Of a DNA stretch of 64,000 bases, positions 34,683-47,600 are shown piece after piece. Location of the stretch: assembly GCF_050908995.1 (NCBI RefSeq), contig NC_135118.1, positions 2,418,001 through 2,482,000 of the forward strand, read 5' to 3'. The stretch is from Andrena cerasifolii (lineage: Eukaryota > Arthropoda > Insecta > Hymenoptera > Andrenidae). How positions within the stretch are numbered: position 1 is the stretch's first letter; every line of letters begins with the position of its first letter. Under the pieces are notes generated by a model. It worked only from the letters and a program-made list of their open reading frames with translations, was not told where the DNA came from and ran no database searches. The translations under genes and the position numbers were made by a program.

Positions 34683-37600
34683 AGTAGTCTAAAACTCAAA
34701 AATGAGATGCAAAGATATAGCGACATGCTCCACAATGTTTTGTACAAAAGTTACCAACTACAATTTACATTCGTAAACAAGAAACTAAAGATTACGAAGA
34801 TTAGAAACAAAAGGAACACAATTCTTTTATCGCATTAAAGGATGCATAACTTTTACATCTATCGATTCGAAGCAATTAACGTGCATTTTTTAAAGAAATA
34901 ATTTTTAATAACATATCTGTAGCGAGAAGTATTCGTTTTTAAAGTCTAATGTAAAACAGTTGAAAGCGAGACGTAGAGTATTTATATGCTGCAAACTTTA
35001 ATAGTTTGTTTTTCATTTATTTGGAAATGCATGTTAATGGCACGCACATTATTATTTCACTTAAAGAGTCGTTGCTTTGTTTCAACTAATGTAATAAGTA
35101 TAGCCTATAACATTTGTTTTTAAAGGAAGACAACGTTTGTAGGAAAGCAGCGGTCGTAAAGTAATTAATTCACAATTTGAGTAGGCATGCGACAGCATGG
35201 TCTGTCCGTATTTTAAATGTTAATGTTATTCTATGCTCGACGGAAATCATCATACATAAGTGATAATCGACAACTAATGGCATGTACAAAATTAGAAATG
35301 CTTTTCTGCTTTACTTAGGACTATTATTGTCACATATTATCATTCTGCAAGGATGGGCGAAATTTATATTATTACGTTCATAAATTGAAGTGGTGATTTT
35401 CATAAACATATCTCTACATAAAAATCTTACATCACAGCATTTCCGTTACGATGTTGTATAAAAGTATAAAAGGATTTTTGTCGGGTATTAAATGTTAAAT
35501 ATGAGTTTGCTTTATATGTACTGGTATTAACTATTGGACCTTTTTCAAACATAGTCAGTGCGCTGCAGTTTTTTAAGCAAAAGTGATTGCATATAAAATT
35601 AGAAAAACGTTCCTGAAAATCGATAGGTATTTCAAAGTTCCCCATGTATACTCTCATTCCCTAAAAAACCGTAATCTCAAAACTCTAGAAGTACCCTTTC
35701 CGTAAGCTAGCTTAGATTCATACAACTGTTGGAATTAAGCTTGACGAAATTATTAACTTAATATTATTTATTTTGCATTATGTCTATTTGCTGCGTTTAT
35801 AATAATCGATGGAAATTAGATGTACAAATTAGCACAATATCCACGTCATACATGAACATATAAATTATATATACAATAACAGATATTGTAAACAAATCTA
35901 TGAGCAATTTTATTTAAGTATAATTAATATTTTAAACACCAGTTGAATGTATTAAGAAAAGTGTATATCCGAATGGTACACTAAACCGTAACCTAACTTG
36001 GACCACAAATTGTGCAACAAATCTTGTCTTTTAACCTTGGGGACGGATGCTACATAAATGGCATTGTTAAAGAGGAGCTATTGAATTTTAAGCAGTACTT
36101 ATGAAACAGTCGAATTTTTCTATGAGCACTGATAACACACTGATAATTATGACACAATACAAGGTGTCCCACAACCAGAGTTGGGCATTATTGCAATACA
36201 TTCTTATTCGAGAATAACGAATAACTTTTTATTAATAAATTTATTATTAAAGTAAAATACACTAATACAGATTTATTCATTTTATTCTTCGAATAATCTT
36301 CTAATAAGAATTTATTCGAATAATGCCCAATTCTGCCCACAACAGGGTGTACATAGCGCAACCACGTGCTTTGAAGATAATTTTAAGCCGAAAAGTAAAA
36401 AATAAAGAATACCCTCATTTTCTTGAAAAGTCATGGAAGATTAGGCTGACACTTATTTAAACTTTTAAGCTCAGAATGATCCCAACTGCATTTAATTAAA
36501 CTACGTACACCTTCGCGCGAGAAAACCCGTATATATGTTTACACAATTTGGTAAATTTTTGATTTACAAATAAATCCCTTAAAGAACTCGTACTCGCGAC
36601 AAAACTTCAAATTTTCTTCATTGTAAGTGACAATGTATATCAATTTTGTATGCTCGCAAATCTTACGTGTGCTCCTATATAGAATTAGTATTGGTGACAG
36701 ACGACTATAAGGAAAATACAAATTTAGTAAAAAAAAGCAACGATGTGTGTAATTCTAAAGCTGCCAAATTTTAACGTTTCCTGGCATGTCTGTTTCCTCG
36801 AATGCAAACGAAATACTTGTATCTGATAATTAGTTGTACCCCGCCTAACTATATGTATTTATTTATACCCCATTTAAGTAAGCTACACCCAGCTGAAATG
36901 TGTAAAAAGTTTATACAATACTAACATCCTACACTATATATTACATCAGATATCTTTCAAAATATAATGATGTACGATTTTCACTTAAGTGAAACGAAAG
37001 GAATATATCGAATGTATTGCAACTGAAGAAGCTGGATTTATTACCTTATAGAATTTGACAAAGGAGAACATGTTCGTAGAACATGATTGTCTCTAATAAA
37101 ATCACACTTATAGCGAAAGCACATCATTACGTTTTGAAGGATGTATTTGTTAACAATGACGATTCATAGTGACAGTGTTAGTTTCATTGGCCCTGGCACT
37201 TCAATCCTATAATCACTGTAATCTGTTTCTTTCAGACTAGAATTTTTTAAGGTGATATATGCATTAGCGTAAATTTGCAAATTATGATAGTGCTTTATTT
37301 ACACACTTGCGTATAACTAGGATGTAGTCTGAAATAATATGATTACGATTGAAGGAAACCTTTAAGTCTGCTTTTATTTTTAGGTAAAGCATTAAGTATA
37401 CGTCATCAAATACTGATATAAAAAATTAAATATTGTATCGCTTGTATTTATCTCATATATCTCTAACCGCTTCATTTCATCGTACTTAATTAAAATTTTG
37501 TTTCTTTAAAAAAATAAAAAGATTTGAAATATGTAACAGTTTGGTGATTATATGGAACAAAGTTATTAATACATATATGGTTTCTAAAGCGAGCTTCAAC

Positions 37601-38577
37601 ACATTTTGCCACTATATTGTTACTAATTTTAGTCAGGATAAAAATCGTTAATCATAGTTAGCTGCCTCATTTAATTATACTACACTCTGTAACACAATAT
37701 ATCACAACTATTTCATCGTATAGCACCGTATTAAGTTACATATGAAGGGAAATAAATGTTTTCAGAATTGATCGGGAAATAATTTCAATGTGTTTAATCT
37801 AATCCGGTTTAAATATATTCAATAATTTCTTAAAGTGCTACTAATTAAAACTAAAGGCTTTTAGTGTTTGTTTTTTTTTGTTTGGTTATTAAATAATGCA
37901 AGGGTAATTAAATATATTGGCACCTGAATTATTTAATAAACTTACGAACGACGTAATTGCGAGGCAGCTCTTTAACAAAAGGAAAAACAAATTATATAAT
38001 CTTCATTCATTTAACGATTTAAGCACAAATACATTCTTATAGTTTCAAAAGATAGTTTAAGGAGACATTGATATCCTGATGGACGATACGTCAATTTCTT
38101 TTCTTTCACAAATATTGGAAATGCTTTAAAATAATTACCCATGCATACGTATATGCCAGGTATCAATTAAGTAAACGTATTATTTGGTTTTAATCCGATT
38201 ATATGTATCGAAACAAGAATACGAATTTTTGTTAACAGAAATAGTAGAGCCCACTAAAATTTGTGGACTCTACTGGCAGAAATCTCCAAGTAATAATGAA
38301 GTCAGGCAGTTACAGTGAAATCATATGACTTATTGCAAATTAGAGGAATACTTTTATATGTAATAAATAATATATGGAATGTTTCGTTGTTAATCAAATT
38401 AGACAATACTGTTACGATGTTGGCGAAACAACTTATAAATGGCGCTAGTAAAATGAACAGAATAAAAGAATGATACAGCTATTAGAAGCTAACTCTTTCA
38501 TTTACAATGAAAAGAGAAACCAAGATAATAATATTATGCGTAAAAAACATACTGCAGAATTTATGCGCTGGTATCCA
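34683..38577. other. AT-rich region downstream of cindr, possible long 3'UTR
   Basis: Nearly 4 kb of AT-rich sequence after the cindr stop (minus strand). Apart from one hAT-like MITE (36176-36335) I see no element, gene or splice signal. A long 3'UTR of cindr is possible but not demonstrated. Confidence 0.3.
36176..36335. mobile_element. hAT-like MITE (CAGAGTTGGGCATTATTCG family), copy 2
   Basis: Perfect 8-bp duplication CCCACAAC at 36168-36175 and 36336-36343. Ends CAGAGTTGGGCATTATTG and AATAATGCCCAATTCTG. TTATTCGAATAA motifs inside. Confidence 0.85.
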
Positions 38578-38679
38578 TTAATTTGTTGGACTGTTGATCG
38601 AAGGCCGAAGTACGAGTTGTTCCTGAAGCTGTCCCATTGTTTGTTGTAACACAGCTTGTTTCTCTTCTAATGCGACAAT
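38578..38679 (-). CDS. cindr: cindr exon 8, coiled-coil C-terminus and stop
   Basis: Acceptor TGGAAACAG. Encodes IVALEEKQAVLQQTMGQLQE onward to SPTN and TAA. A long foldback begins only about 35 bp upstream of this acceptor. Confidence 0.88.
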   Translation of the reverse strand: MVALEEKQAVLQQTMGQLQEQLVLRPSINSPTN

Positions 38680-41600
38680 CTGTTTCCAGTAATTTTTGTT
38701 AATCATTGCTAAAGGGACATTCCATACGAACTCGGACAGATTTCGGAGTAAGTTTTGGTAGATTACTGAAACTTGAATATGTTGTATTCTTTAGTGATAT
38801 TTAAACGTACCTCAAAGGATTTTTCGAAATTTTGAAAAAATGTCGATTTTACAGCTGTTTGAAGTTAAGTGCTAACTTTTTTTCAATACATTATAGCTAT
38901 GGAAGTAGTAAACGGATGGAGATGAGCTTCATGGTGCTTATAGAGAAGACATTGAAGTTTTAAGAAAACATTATTTCAGTTTAAAAAAAAAATTGAACCA
39001 TTTTGGTGCAATTATTTTAAACAAATGCAGGTTTTTAACATCGGGCGCGATTTTAAAAATCTGAAAAAAAGGAGAATATAGTTCTATCCTTCCCCTTGAT
39101 GGTCAAATTTTAAAAAATATGGACATTTTAAAATTGGCCCTGTAAAAATTGCCGAAAGGTCGACTGGTCGGGCCGTGTGAAAATGGTAAGTATTTGAAAA
39201 AAAAACTGAAGGAAGAAAACTCTTACTGTTTTTTATATCCAACATAATACAATACGGTATCTCAATTTTTGGTGTTCGCAATATTTTCCTTGAAACGAGG
39301 GTGAGTTTCAGTTTTTTAAATGGAATGCTATATTTTTGATTACCCAATATGAAAGCGACTGTCAAGACAAATTCAACCATATGGTACACTATGATCTTCA
39401 AGGCCACACAAGATTAGGAATGAAAGGAAGAAACTCAATCTACTAGATAGATAGTTCAATATATTTACTTCATTCCTGACCTTGTGTGGCCTTGAAGGTC
39501 ATAGTGCAACATATGGTTGAATTTGCCTTGACAGCCGCTTTCATATTGGGTAATCAAATATATAACATTCCATTTAAAAGTCACCCTCGTTTCAAGAAAA
39601 ATATTGCGAACACCAAAAATTGAGATACCGTATTATGTTGGATATAAAAAACAGTAAGCGTTTTCCTGCTTCAGTTTTTTTTCAAATACTTACCATTTTC
39701 GAGAATCCTGTATAAGAATATCAGGTACAGGTATAGCCGCTTGATCGCTGCGACCAGTCGAGCCAGTGCTGGGCGACGCAGCGTCAACTTTCGGCAATTT
39801 TTACAAGGCCAATTTTGAAATGTCCATATTTTTGAAAATTTGTCCATCAAGGGGAAGGATAGAACAATATTCTCCTTTTTCAAATTTTTAAAATCGCGCC
39901 CGATGTTAAAAACCTGCATTTGTTTAAAATAATTGCACAAAAATGGTTCAATTTTTTTTTTTAAACAAATAATTTTTTCTTAAAACTTCAATGTCTTCTC
40001 TATAAGCACCGTAAAGCTCATCTCCATCCGTTTACTACGTCCATAGCTACAACGTATTGAAAAAAAGTTAGCACTTAACTTCAAACAGCTGTAAAATCGA
40101 CATTTTTCAAAATTTCGAAAAATCCTTTGAGGTACGTTTAAATATCACTAAAGACTACAGAATATTCAAATTTCAACAATCTACGAAAATTTACTCTGAA
40201 ATCTGTCCGAGTTCGCGTGGAATGACTCTAAACTGTTTACAAGTATTTCGTGCACTAAAAGTGCTCGGAGCGAATTGCAATTGTAAGGTGGATTGGACAA
40301 GGCTCTAATCGTTTTAAAAAAGTAAACTATTAAATTGTAAATCAGTGCGAATGGAATATAATGTGTAAAGTATGAATTCATCTCCAAAAAGCTAAACAAT
40401 TTTGTTCCGTAGTATTTACTACGCATTAGTCATAGATCACCAGACCCGGCTGGTTGCGTGTGCAGAGTGCGCGATGCACATAGGCGCCACGAGAGAAAAA
40501 GCGCCTAAAAGATATAAAAAAAATATAAGATCAATTTTTAAATTATAAATGAATGACATGCTATAATGCTACAAATATGATTTATACAGTTTTCTCTGGA
40601 TATATTGCCGCGAGCTGGGACCGGCAGCGGCAATATATTGAAAGTAAGACACGATTTTTCGATCTACTCACAAATTAATCGAAAAAAAATTATTTTGGAA
40701 TGGCGCTAAACATTTATCGGACACACAAGAAAAACACCACGCGCCGGGCCTGTAGATCACTGAAACACTTGGAGCTACTATTTTAGTATACTATAGTGTT
40801 ACTGTTGATATACTTACTCTTTCTAACAGCTCATTATAGAGAGCATATGGTACGTAAGCAGGTGTTCCCGGAGTACTTGAACTTTGCTCGAGGTGCGGAT
40901 TTGTATCAGCTTTCTGACTTTTCTCTTTTGGTTTATTTTCTTCGCTCTCAACTTCTATTTTGTTAATAGATTCCGCGACACTCATTGGCGTTGTAATCCT
41001 GGATTACAATTAAAGTAATATTTTGTATTTTTTCAAAAAATCAGCATGAAATCACTAATAAAAGTAATTTCATTTTTAAAAAATGATCGCAAAATTATTT
41101 GTACTTAAAAGAAAATATATTTAGTATAATTTTACCACGAGGAATTGCGTTCTTTCTTGATTTCAGGCTTATCAATACGATCCATTGATACTATTTTCCT
41201 CCTTTCCAGTTGATTCAACTTTAATTCTTGTACCTACAAATTAGTAGTTTATCATAATGTACATTAAATGACCAGGTAACTGTAATAATCCTCCGCTTTC
41301 AATAGACGCTATTTGTCACTGCAAACCAGAGTTAGGCATTATTCGACTAAATTGTTCTTCGACTAACCCTCGAATAATAATTTCGAATACAGTGAAGTTT
41401 TCGAGAATAACGAATAAATTTTTAGTCGACTAAATTTTTAGTCGTTATTCGTTATTCGAAGGACCGCCGTGGCGACTAAGCGTCACGAATAAGCCGCTTC
41501 GGCTCGAATAGGTACACTAGACGTCAAAACGGCTTCCCTCCGGAAATTTGGCAACGTTGCATGTCACTAGGCATAACTCAGCGGTTCTAGTGACATGCAA

Positions 41601-44600
41601 CGTTGCCAAATTTCCGAAGGGAAGCCGATTCTGGCGCCTAGTGTACACTCGAAAAGTGTTCCCCTTGCCTCATGATACCCCCCACGGCTCCCGCTTATTC
41701 GTGTCGCTTACGCTCACGGCGGTCCTTCGAATAACGAATAACAACTAAAAATTTATTCGTTATTCTCGAATAAAGTGAAGACTTTATTCGAATTTTTTAT
41801 TCGAGTTCATTCGAATAAAAATTTATTCGACTAATGCCCAACTCTGCTGCAAGCTCTATACACAGATTAAATATAATTACCCAAGGTGCTTTTCTCCTTG
41901 CTTTCGCAGCCAATCCTTCAGACTCTTCTTCGCGTAACTGTTCCAACGTAGTGTCAGCATTTCCATTCGCTAAGTTATCTTCCTATTGGAAGCGAACAAA
42001 TATGATGGGCATGAGTAAATGTTTTTAGCATCGTACAGTAAATTTAAATGTTTCCTTAACCCTTAACTGGTATACTGTTTTTGGCAAACGCGACTGGTAT
42101 ACTGGGGACGTGGCGGACCCCGAATAAAAAAGGACAGAATTTTCTAGATCAACCTCTATGAACATTTTGTTCTTAAGTAATGTATAAAATAATAGAAACG
42201 TAGAAAGTTATACTATTATTATAAAATTAATTAGAAATTCAGTTTACAAACTTAGACAACCGAAAATTTGACAGCGAACTTTGCGTGCTTGGAGTCATGA
42301 TCGACCTCAGGATACCAATTAAGGGTTAACCGTTATAGTTAATTAACAAACATAGTGCCATGAACACTAACAGGTGTTGCGGTTGTGGCCGCGATTGTTG
42401 GCCCTGCATTGTGACGTCGTAAACGTTGCGAAGAAGGTCGACGTCGCTGGGGTGCTTTAGCTCGAGAAGCTGTTAAGTGCGAAAGCGGTGCTCCTTCTCC
42501 TCGTTCTACCCCATCTAACTCTTCACCCAAAGCTAGATTAGTAGTTCCATTACCATTATTGGTTCCGACATCACCTACGAGACGTTTTAAATTCGACATG
42601 ATCGAATGTGCACCCACAGGTTTCCTATCTCCACTACTTCCTCCAACTCCTGGAGATGTTGGCGTTGAAGAAACTGCTGACGGTGGTACGGTTTTCTTAG
42701 CTGATTCTAGATTTAAAAAATAGCTCGATAAGTTATAACATGGTTTCGGTCAACTATTTACAGTCGGGGACAAAAATAAGTGGACAGGTACTGAAAGTAG
42801 GTATCAATGAAATTGAAAGGGTCAGTCCACTGTGAAGTCGTGAAAAATTGTCATTTTTTAGGATTTATTTTTGAGTAAACGGAATGTCCAACGTAAATAA
42901 TGTTTTGTCTACTTATTAATACACTTATTGACAGTATGAAAAAAAATATATTTTAAATTTTTAACAGTTTTTTTTAAATATATATCCCACTGATGTGAGC
43001 GCCTTGAGAAAGCGATGCAGTGCTGGTGTAAGTGACTCCGGGAGAACTACGCATTTGAAACAAAAAATTCAAAGTGCGTTGTAATCACTATGAGTGTGGT
43101 TATCGCTGGAACAAGGATTATTTTTACTGATAAAAGATTAACAAAATGGCGAAGGTTTGAAGTTTGAGTATCGAAATACGGTGAATTTTTCAATCATTTT
43201 GCCTTGTAAAAAGTATGAAATGGTTAATCCAAAAAGGTTTCCGTGATCTCGGCCATAGCCACTGATGTTCTGAATGACGTGTAAAAATTTCAAACTGATT
43301 GGTCAAATAGTTTCTCTGCAATCACCTGCACCAGTTGAAAAAATGTTGTTTTGAGATAATTGCGTTTTAAGTTTTAAAACAAATTAAAAAAATTCTTTTA
43401 ATTTTTTTTTGTATAATATAAGAGTAGCTTAATAAATACCAAAAAGATTTATTGCATTATACGTTGTATCTAAGGAGAAAAAAAATCTTTAAAAATAGCT
43501 TAATTTTTCAAACCGTCACAGTGGACTGATCCCATAATCGAACTAATACTAGTCTTATAAATTTAAGTTTTATTTCTTCTATATCCTTACAATACATAGA
43601 TTATTTAGTGAATAATTGAAATTCATGTTTACATTTTTGTGTGGACAAGCCATATTTAACGAAATAGTAAGCTATTTGGCGAGAGACAAAAATAAGTGGA
43701 CACATAATAAAATAAGTAATAAATGAAATGCATAATAAAATTAATACTTGGTATTTTGTTATTTCGCTTATCCAATGGGACTTTCGCGTCCAGTAAACTC
43801 CATAAATTCTCTGTAGGATTCAAGTCGGGGCTCTGTGCCGGGCATTCAAGCAATTTAATTTTGGAATCCTTAAAAAAAATTTTAGTTTCCTTGGCAGTGT
43901 GTTTGGGGTCATTGTCTTGTTGGAAAACAAATGCTCCGATCAGACCCACTTTTAATACAGCCTCTTCTAAATTTCCATTTAGTACATCAATATACTTATC
44001 TGCATTCATGATTCCGTCAATTTGTGCTAACATACCAATCCCATGCCAAGAGAAGCATCCCCCCAAATTTAACCGTTGGGGTGATAAACGGTTTCTTATA
44101 CGTTTCATTTATGTTTCTCCAGACTTGCTGCTTCTTTTTCAGTTGCCACAACTCGAATTTACTTTCATCACTCCATATTATATTTTTCCAGAATGATAGT
44201 GGCGTATTCACATATCTTTTAGCAAAACCTGAACGTTTTTTTTTATATTTATTGTACTAATATGCGGCTTATGTCTAGCCTTGCGACCAGGGATTGAAAC
44301 GGTTCCGAAAATAACTGTTTCGAACAATTATGTATCGGTTCTGACTGAAACAGTTATAAAGAACCGATATTCTGAATAACTGTTATAAGGAACCGAAATT
44401 TCTGACTATATCGATTTCGGTTACGGTTCTACAGAACCGATATTATGTCGGTTTTATCGGTTCTACATCGGTTCTAAAACGGTTCTACATCGGTTCTAAA
44501 ACGGTTCTACATCGGTTCTAAAACGGTTCTACATCGGTTCTACATCGGTTCTAAAACGGTTCTACATCGGTTCTACATCGGTTCTACATCGGTTCTACAT

Positions 44601-47600
44601 CGGTTCTAAAACGGTTCTACATCGGTTCTGGAATTGATTCTGGCATCAATTTTACAGGAATTGAAATATACTGTATATTATACTGTATAATATTGAAGTA
44701 TACTATCGATATCTGACTATATTATAGTTCACAAAAGTAAGGCAAATCGTACAAAAGAACGCGGAGGGCTTCCGAAGTAGCGACCAGTGTGTCCCAAAGA
44801 CCATACAAGAGTGGCCGCGTCCTGGCGGCTAAGGCATAGCGTCCATCCCACGACGCTCCCGTTAGGCCTGGGTTTCCCCGAAGTTCACCCGCGAAAACGA
44901 TCGCAGCCAGTGTATTTGGGCTTCCAAGTGGTAGGCCGCGGTTCTGGGGCGCCATTCGAATATGCGTCCATCGGATTTTCTTACATAAGTAGATATTACG
45001 CTTGCAGATTACTGTATATTAAGAATTTATTTTGAAGAAATATTTCTAAGAAATTCAATAATCTACAATTTAATCAGAAATGATGTTTCTATTTTATCGC
45101 ACTGTTTCAACTCTCGGATGGCCGTGCTGGGTTTCTTTTGTCCAAGAGCTTCTCCAAACATCTCAACTCGCGATGATTGGCTTAAGCTAAAAATTGTTTA
45201 CGTTAGGCCCGTTTCGGAGTTCAGCGGAGCATCCGCGCTACGCGTGCGGAGCAAATTACCTATACATTGTATAGGAGCATTCGTCCCCATTCGCACCACA
45301 TGATGACTTTGACACAAACGCAAGCTTTCACACTTTCACAGTCAAGCGGATTCCGCCACGGAGTAATAAACAGATACGCATCAAAACATTGATGTAGATA
45401 CGCTACTGAGATGATGGCTAAAGCAAGAATAGACGTCTGCGTTGAAATTGTGTTGACCAAATAAATCCATGTACAGCCATCGGAGAGTTAAAACAACAAT
45501 TTCGTAGGAACAATATAAGAATCAATTTACGAACCGAAATGAACCGACTCCAGAACCGTTTTAGAACCGATATAGAACCGACAGTGGCGGATTTAAGGAA
45601 AAAGGCCCAGGTGGCAAACGTTCTGAGGGGCCCATTTTTCGGGAAAATAAAGAGCTAGTTTACTGAAAACGGGCCAAGTGCAGTACTACGAAACAAAATG
45701 TAGTGTTTGGATACCTATACCTAATCATAATTTTTTTTGGAGATAGGGCCCTGGGGGCCTTCTGGGCCGGGGCCCAGGCGGCAACTGCTCATCAGCCGCC
45801 CTGTCAAATCCGCCACTGAGAACCGATATAGAACCGACAAAATAACGGTTCTAGAACCTCAACCGAAATCGATATAGTCAGAAATTTTGGTTCCTTATAA
45901 CAGTTATCCAGAATATCGGTTCTTCATAACTGCTTAAAGAAGCGAAACCGATATCATAACTGTTTTAAACCCCTGCTTGCGATGTTGTAATCCAGCTTCG
46001 TGCAATCTTCGTTTTATTGTTTTGGTTGAAATGTTTAATCCCACTGTTTCTGCAATATTTCACGATGGGGTCGTTGGATCTTGTCGACATTTGCGAACAA
46101 TTCGGCGATCGTCTTCTTGTACGGTGGTGCAGCGTTAGCGTCCACGACCTCTTAAATTTTCAATAGTATTATGTAGTAGATACTTTTTATAAATTTTTTC
46201 TACTGCACTTTTAGATATATTGTACTTCACAGTCACACAATTTATTACGACAGGTCGAAACTATTAATTCGCAAATTTGATATGAAATTTCCTCTCTTCT
46301 TGACATTCTGAAATTCTTTCATAAATGATCTTACTTTTACAAAGGCTGAATTTGTACTGAAAAGCTTGTTTCGGACCACTGCGTGTAAGCGTGACCTGCG
46401 CCTGATTGTGTACATTTCTTGCTTCACAATAATATCGTAAACAAGTGTCCACTTATTTTTGCCTCTCGCCAAATAGCTTACTAGTTCGTTAAATATGGCT
46501 TGTCCGCACAAAAATGTAAACATGAATTTCAATTATTCACTAAATAGTCTACGTACTGTCAGGATATATAATAAATAAACCTTAAGTTAATAAGACTAGT
46601 ACCAGTTCGATTAAATTTCATTGATACCTACTTCCAGTACCTGTCCACTTATTTTTGTCCCCGACTTTATATCTATTTTCGCTTCACACGATGTTAAGGG
46701 AGTATATCCGTTTGAATCCTCGGAAAATGTGTACATTTTGTGGATTTTTTTACAATTCAACGGCTTGATGAAGATTTCCCGTTTCTTTACTATCTTTACA
46801 TAGTATTATGAACTACTTAAAAAAAAAAGTTTCACTTAAAAAACTATTGTTTTTCGGAAGTTATGCATACTGTGTTTCTGATTTCACGATATTTTATTCT
46901 TTCTCGAGAAATAAGAAATTAGATCATACTTCTTGAGAATTCTCGAGAAATTGAAAAAAAAATATTATAAAATTTCTATTTTTGGAATAATGTTGATTTA
47001 TCTTTAACTAATTGTTCATTCTTGTCCAATTTGCACAAAACTTGTATAAAGGAAAAAACAGATATTAAATATAATTGATTTTTATTTAATACAAAATTTG
47101 TGCAAAGCGAAACATTACTTTTTTGTTTTAAAGTAGATTTTTAATCTATTTCATTTCTTTTTCTTGTGATAAAATTTGCAGCTGTAGAAAAATATCTTTC
47201 GTTTTGAGTGGATGTTGGGTTCATCATATGTAGCACATGCAAAAGTTATGTTAAATTGAGTGTTCTTCTTCCAGTGGACTGAAAAATATGAAATTCCTGT
47301 GTTAAAGTCCGGAATTTATATTTTTCTTGGTTTATACTAAATTCTTGGAGGCTCTCTGCGATTGCTAACTCTAATCGTTTTCTTAATGGTAATTCTTCAT
47401 TTTGAAGATCCGTAAGTTTTTCAGTATTTTCTATTACTGTTATATTTTCCGAGAAGTCTAGCTACTTAGAATTTGTTTTGCCGTTTTATACATATCTGGT
47501 TTGGATATTAAATGAAAAAACGCGTCTTTCGAATCTTTTTGAAGAGATTCTGGATTACATATGCAAAAAATTTGTAAGGGATACAATAATTTTGTCTCTT

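Larger units (their letters stand above)
44288..45975. mobile_element. hAT-like element with ATCGGTTCT motif arrays, nested
   Basis: Ends CAGGGATTGAAACGGTTCC and ATAACTGTTTTAAACCCCTG. Flanks CTTGCGAC (44280-44287) and CTTGCGAT (45976-45983) match at 7 of 8. Both ends are packed with CGGTTCT/AGAACCG motifs, including a tandem array at about 44450-44635. It splits the Tc1-like transposase. Confidence 0.82.
43656..46260 (-). pseudogene. Tc1-family DD34E transposase, broken
   Basis: Would cut and paste the surrounding element. The C-terminal part (44211-43690) shows the catalytic landmarks: WSDES, QQDNDPKHT, and SPDLNPTENLW with 34 residues between the second Asp and the Glu. The N-terminal DNA-binding part (about 46240-45985) shows a GRGR motif and helix-turn-helix-like TTVQEDDRRIVRKCRQDP. 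It is inactivated by frameshifts (for example near 44210), in-frame stops, and a 1.7-kb insertion at 44288-45975. Confidence 0.85.
42761..46667. mobile_element. Tc1-like transposon, dead, with three or more nested insertions
   Basis: Terminal inverted repeats CAGTCGGGGACAAAAATAAG at 42761 and its complement ending at 46667, with TA outside (42759-42760, 46668-46669). It encodes a broken transposase on the minus strand. Internal insertions: 42818-43533 and 44288-45975, the latter containing 45582-45818. Confidence 0.88.

Noticed and set aside
40791..40985. Apparent gene start MSVAESINKIEVE on the minus strand
   Set aside because: The ATG is internal to cindr exon 7; the exon begins at 40998 and its phase joins exon 6.
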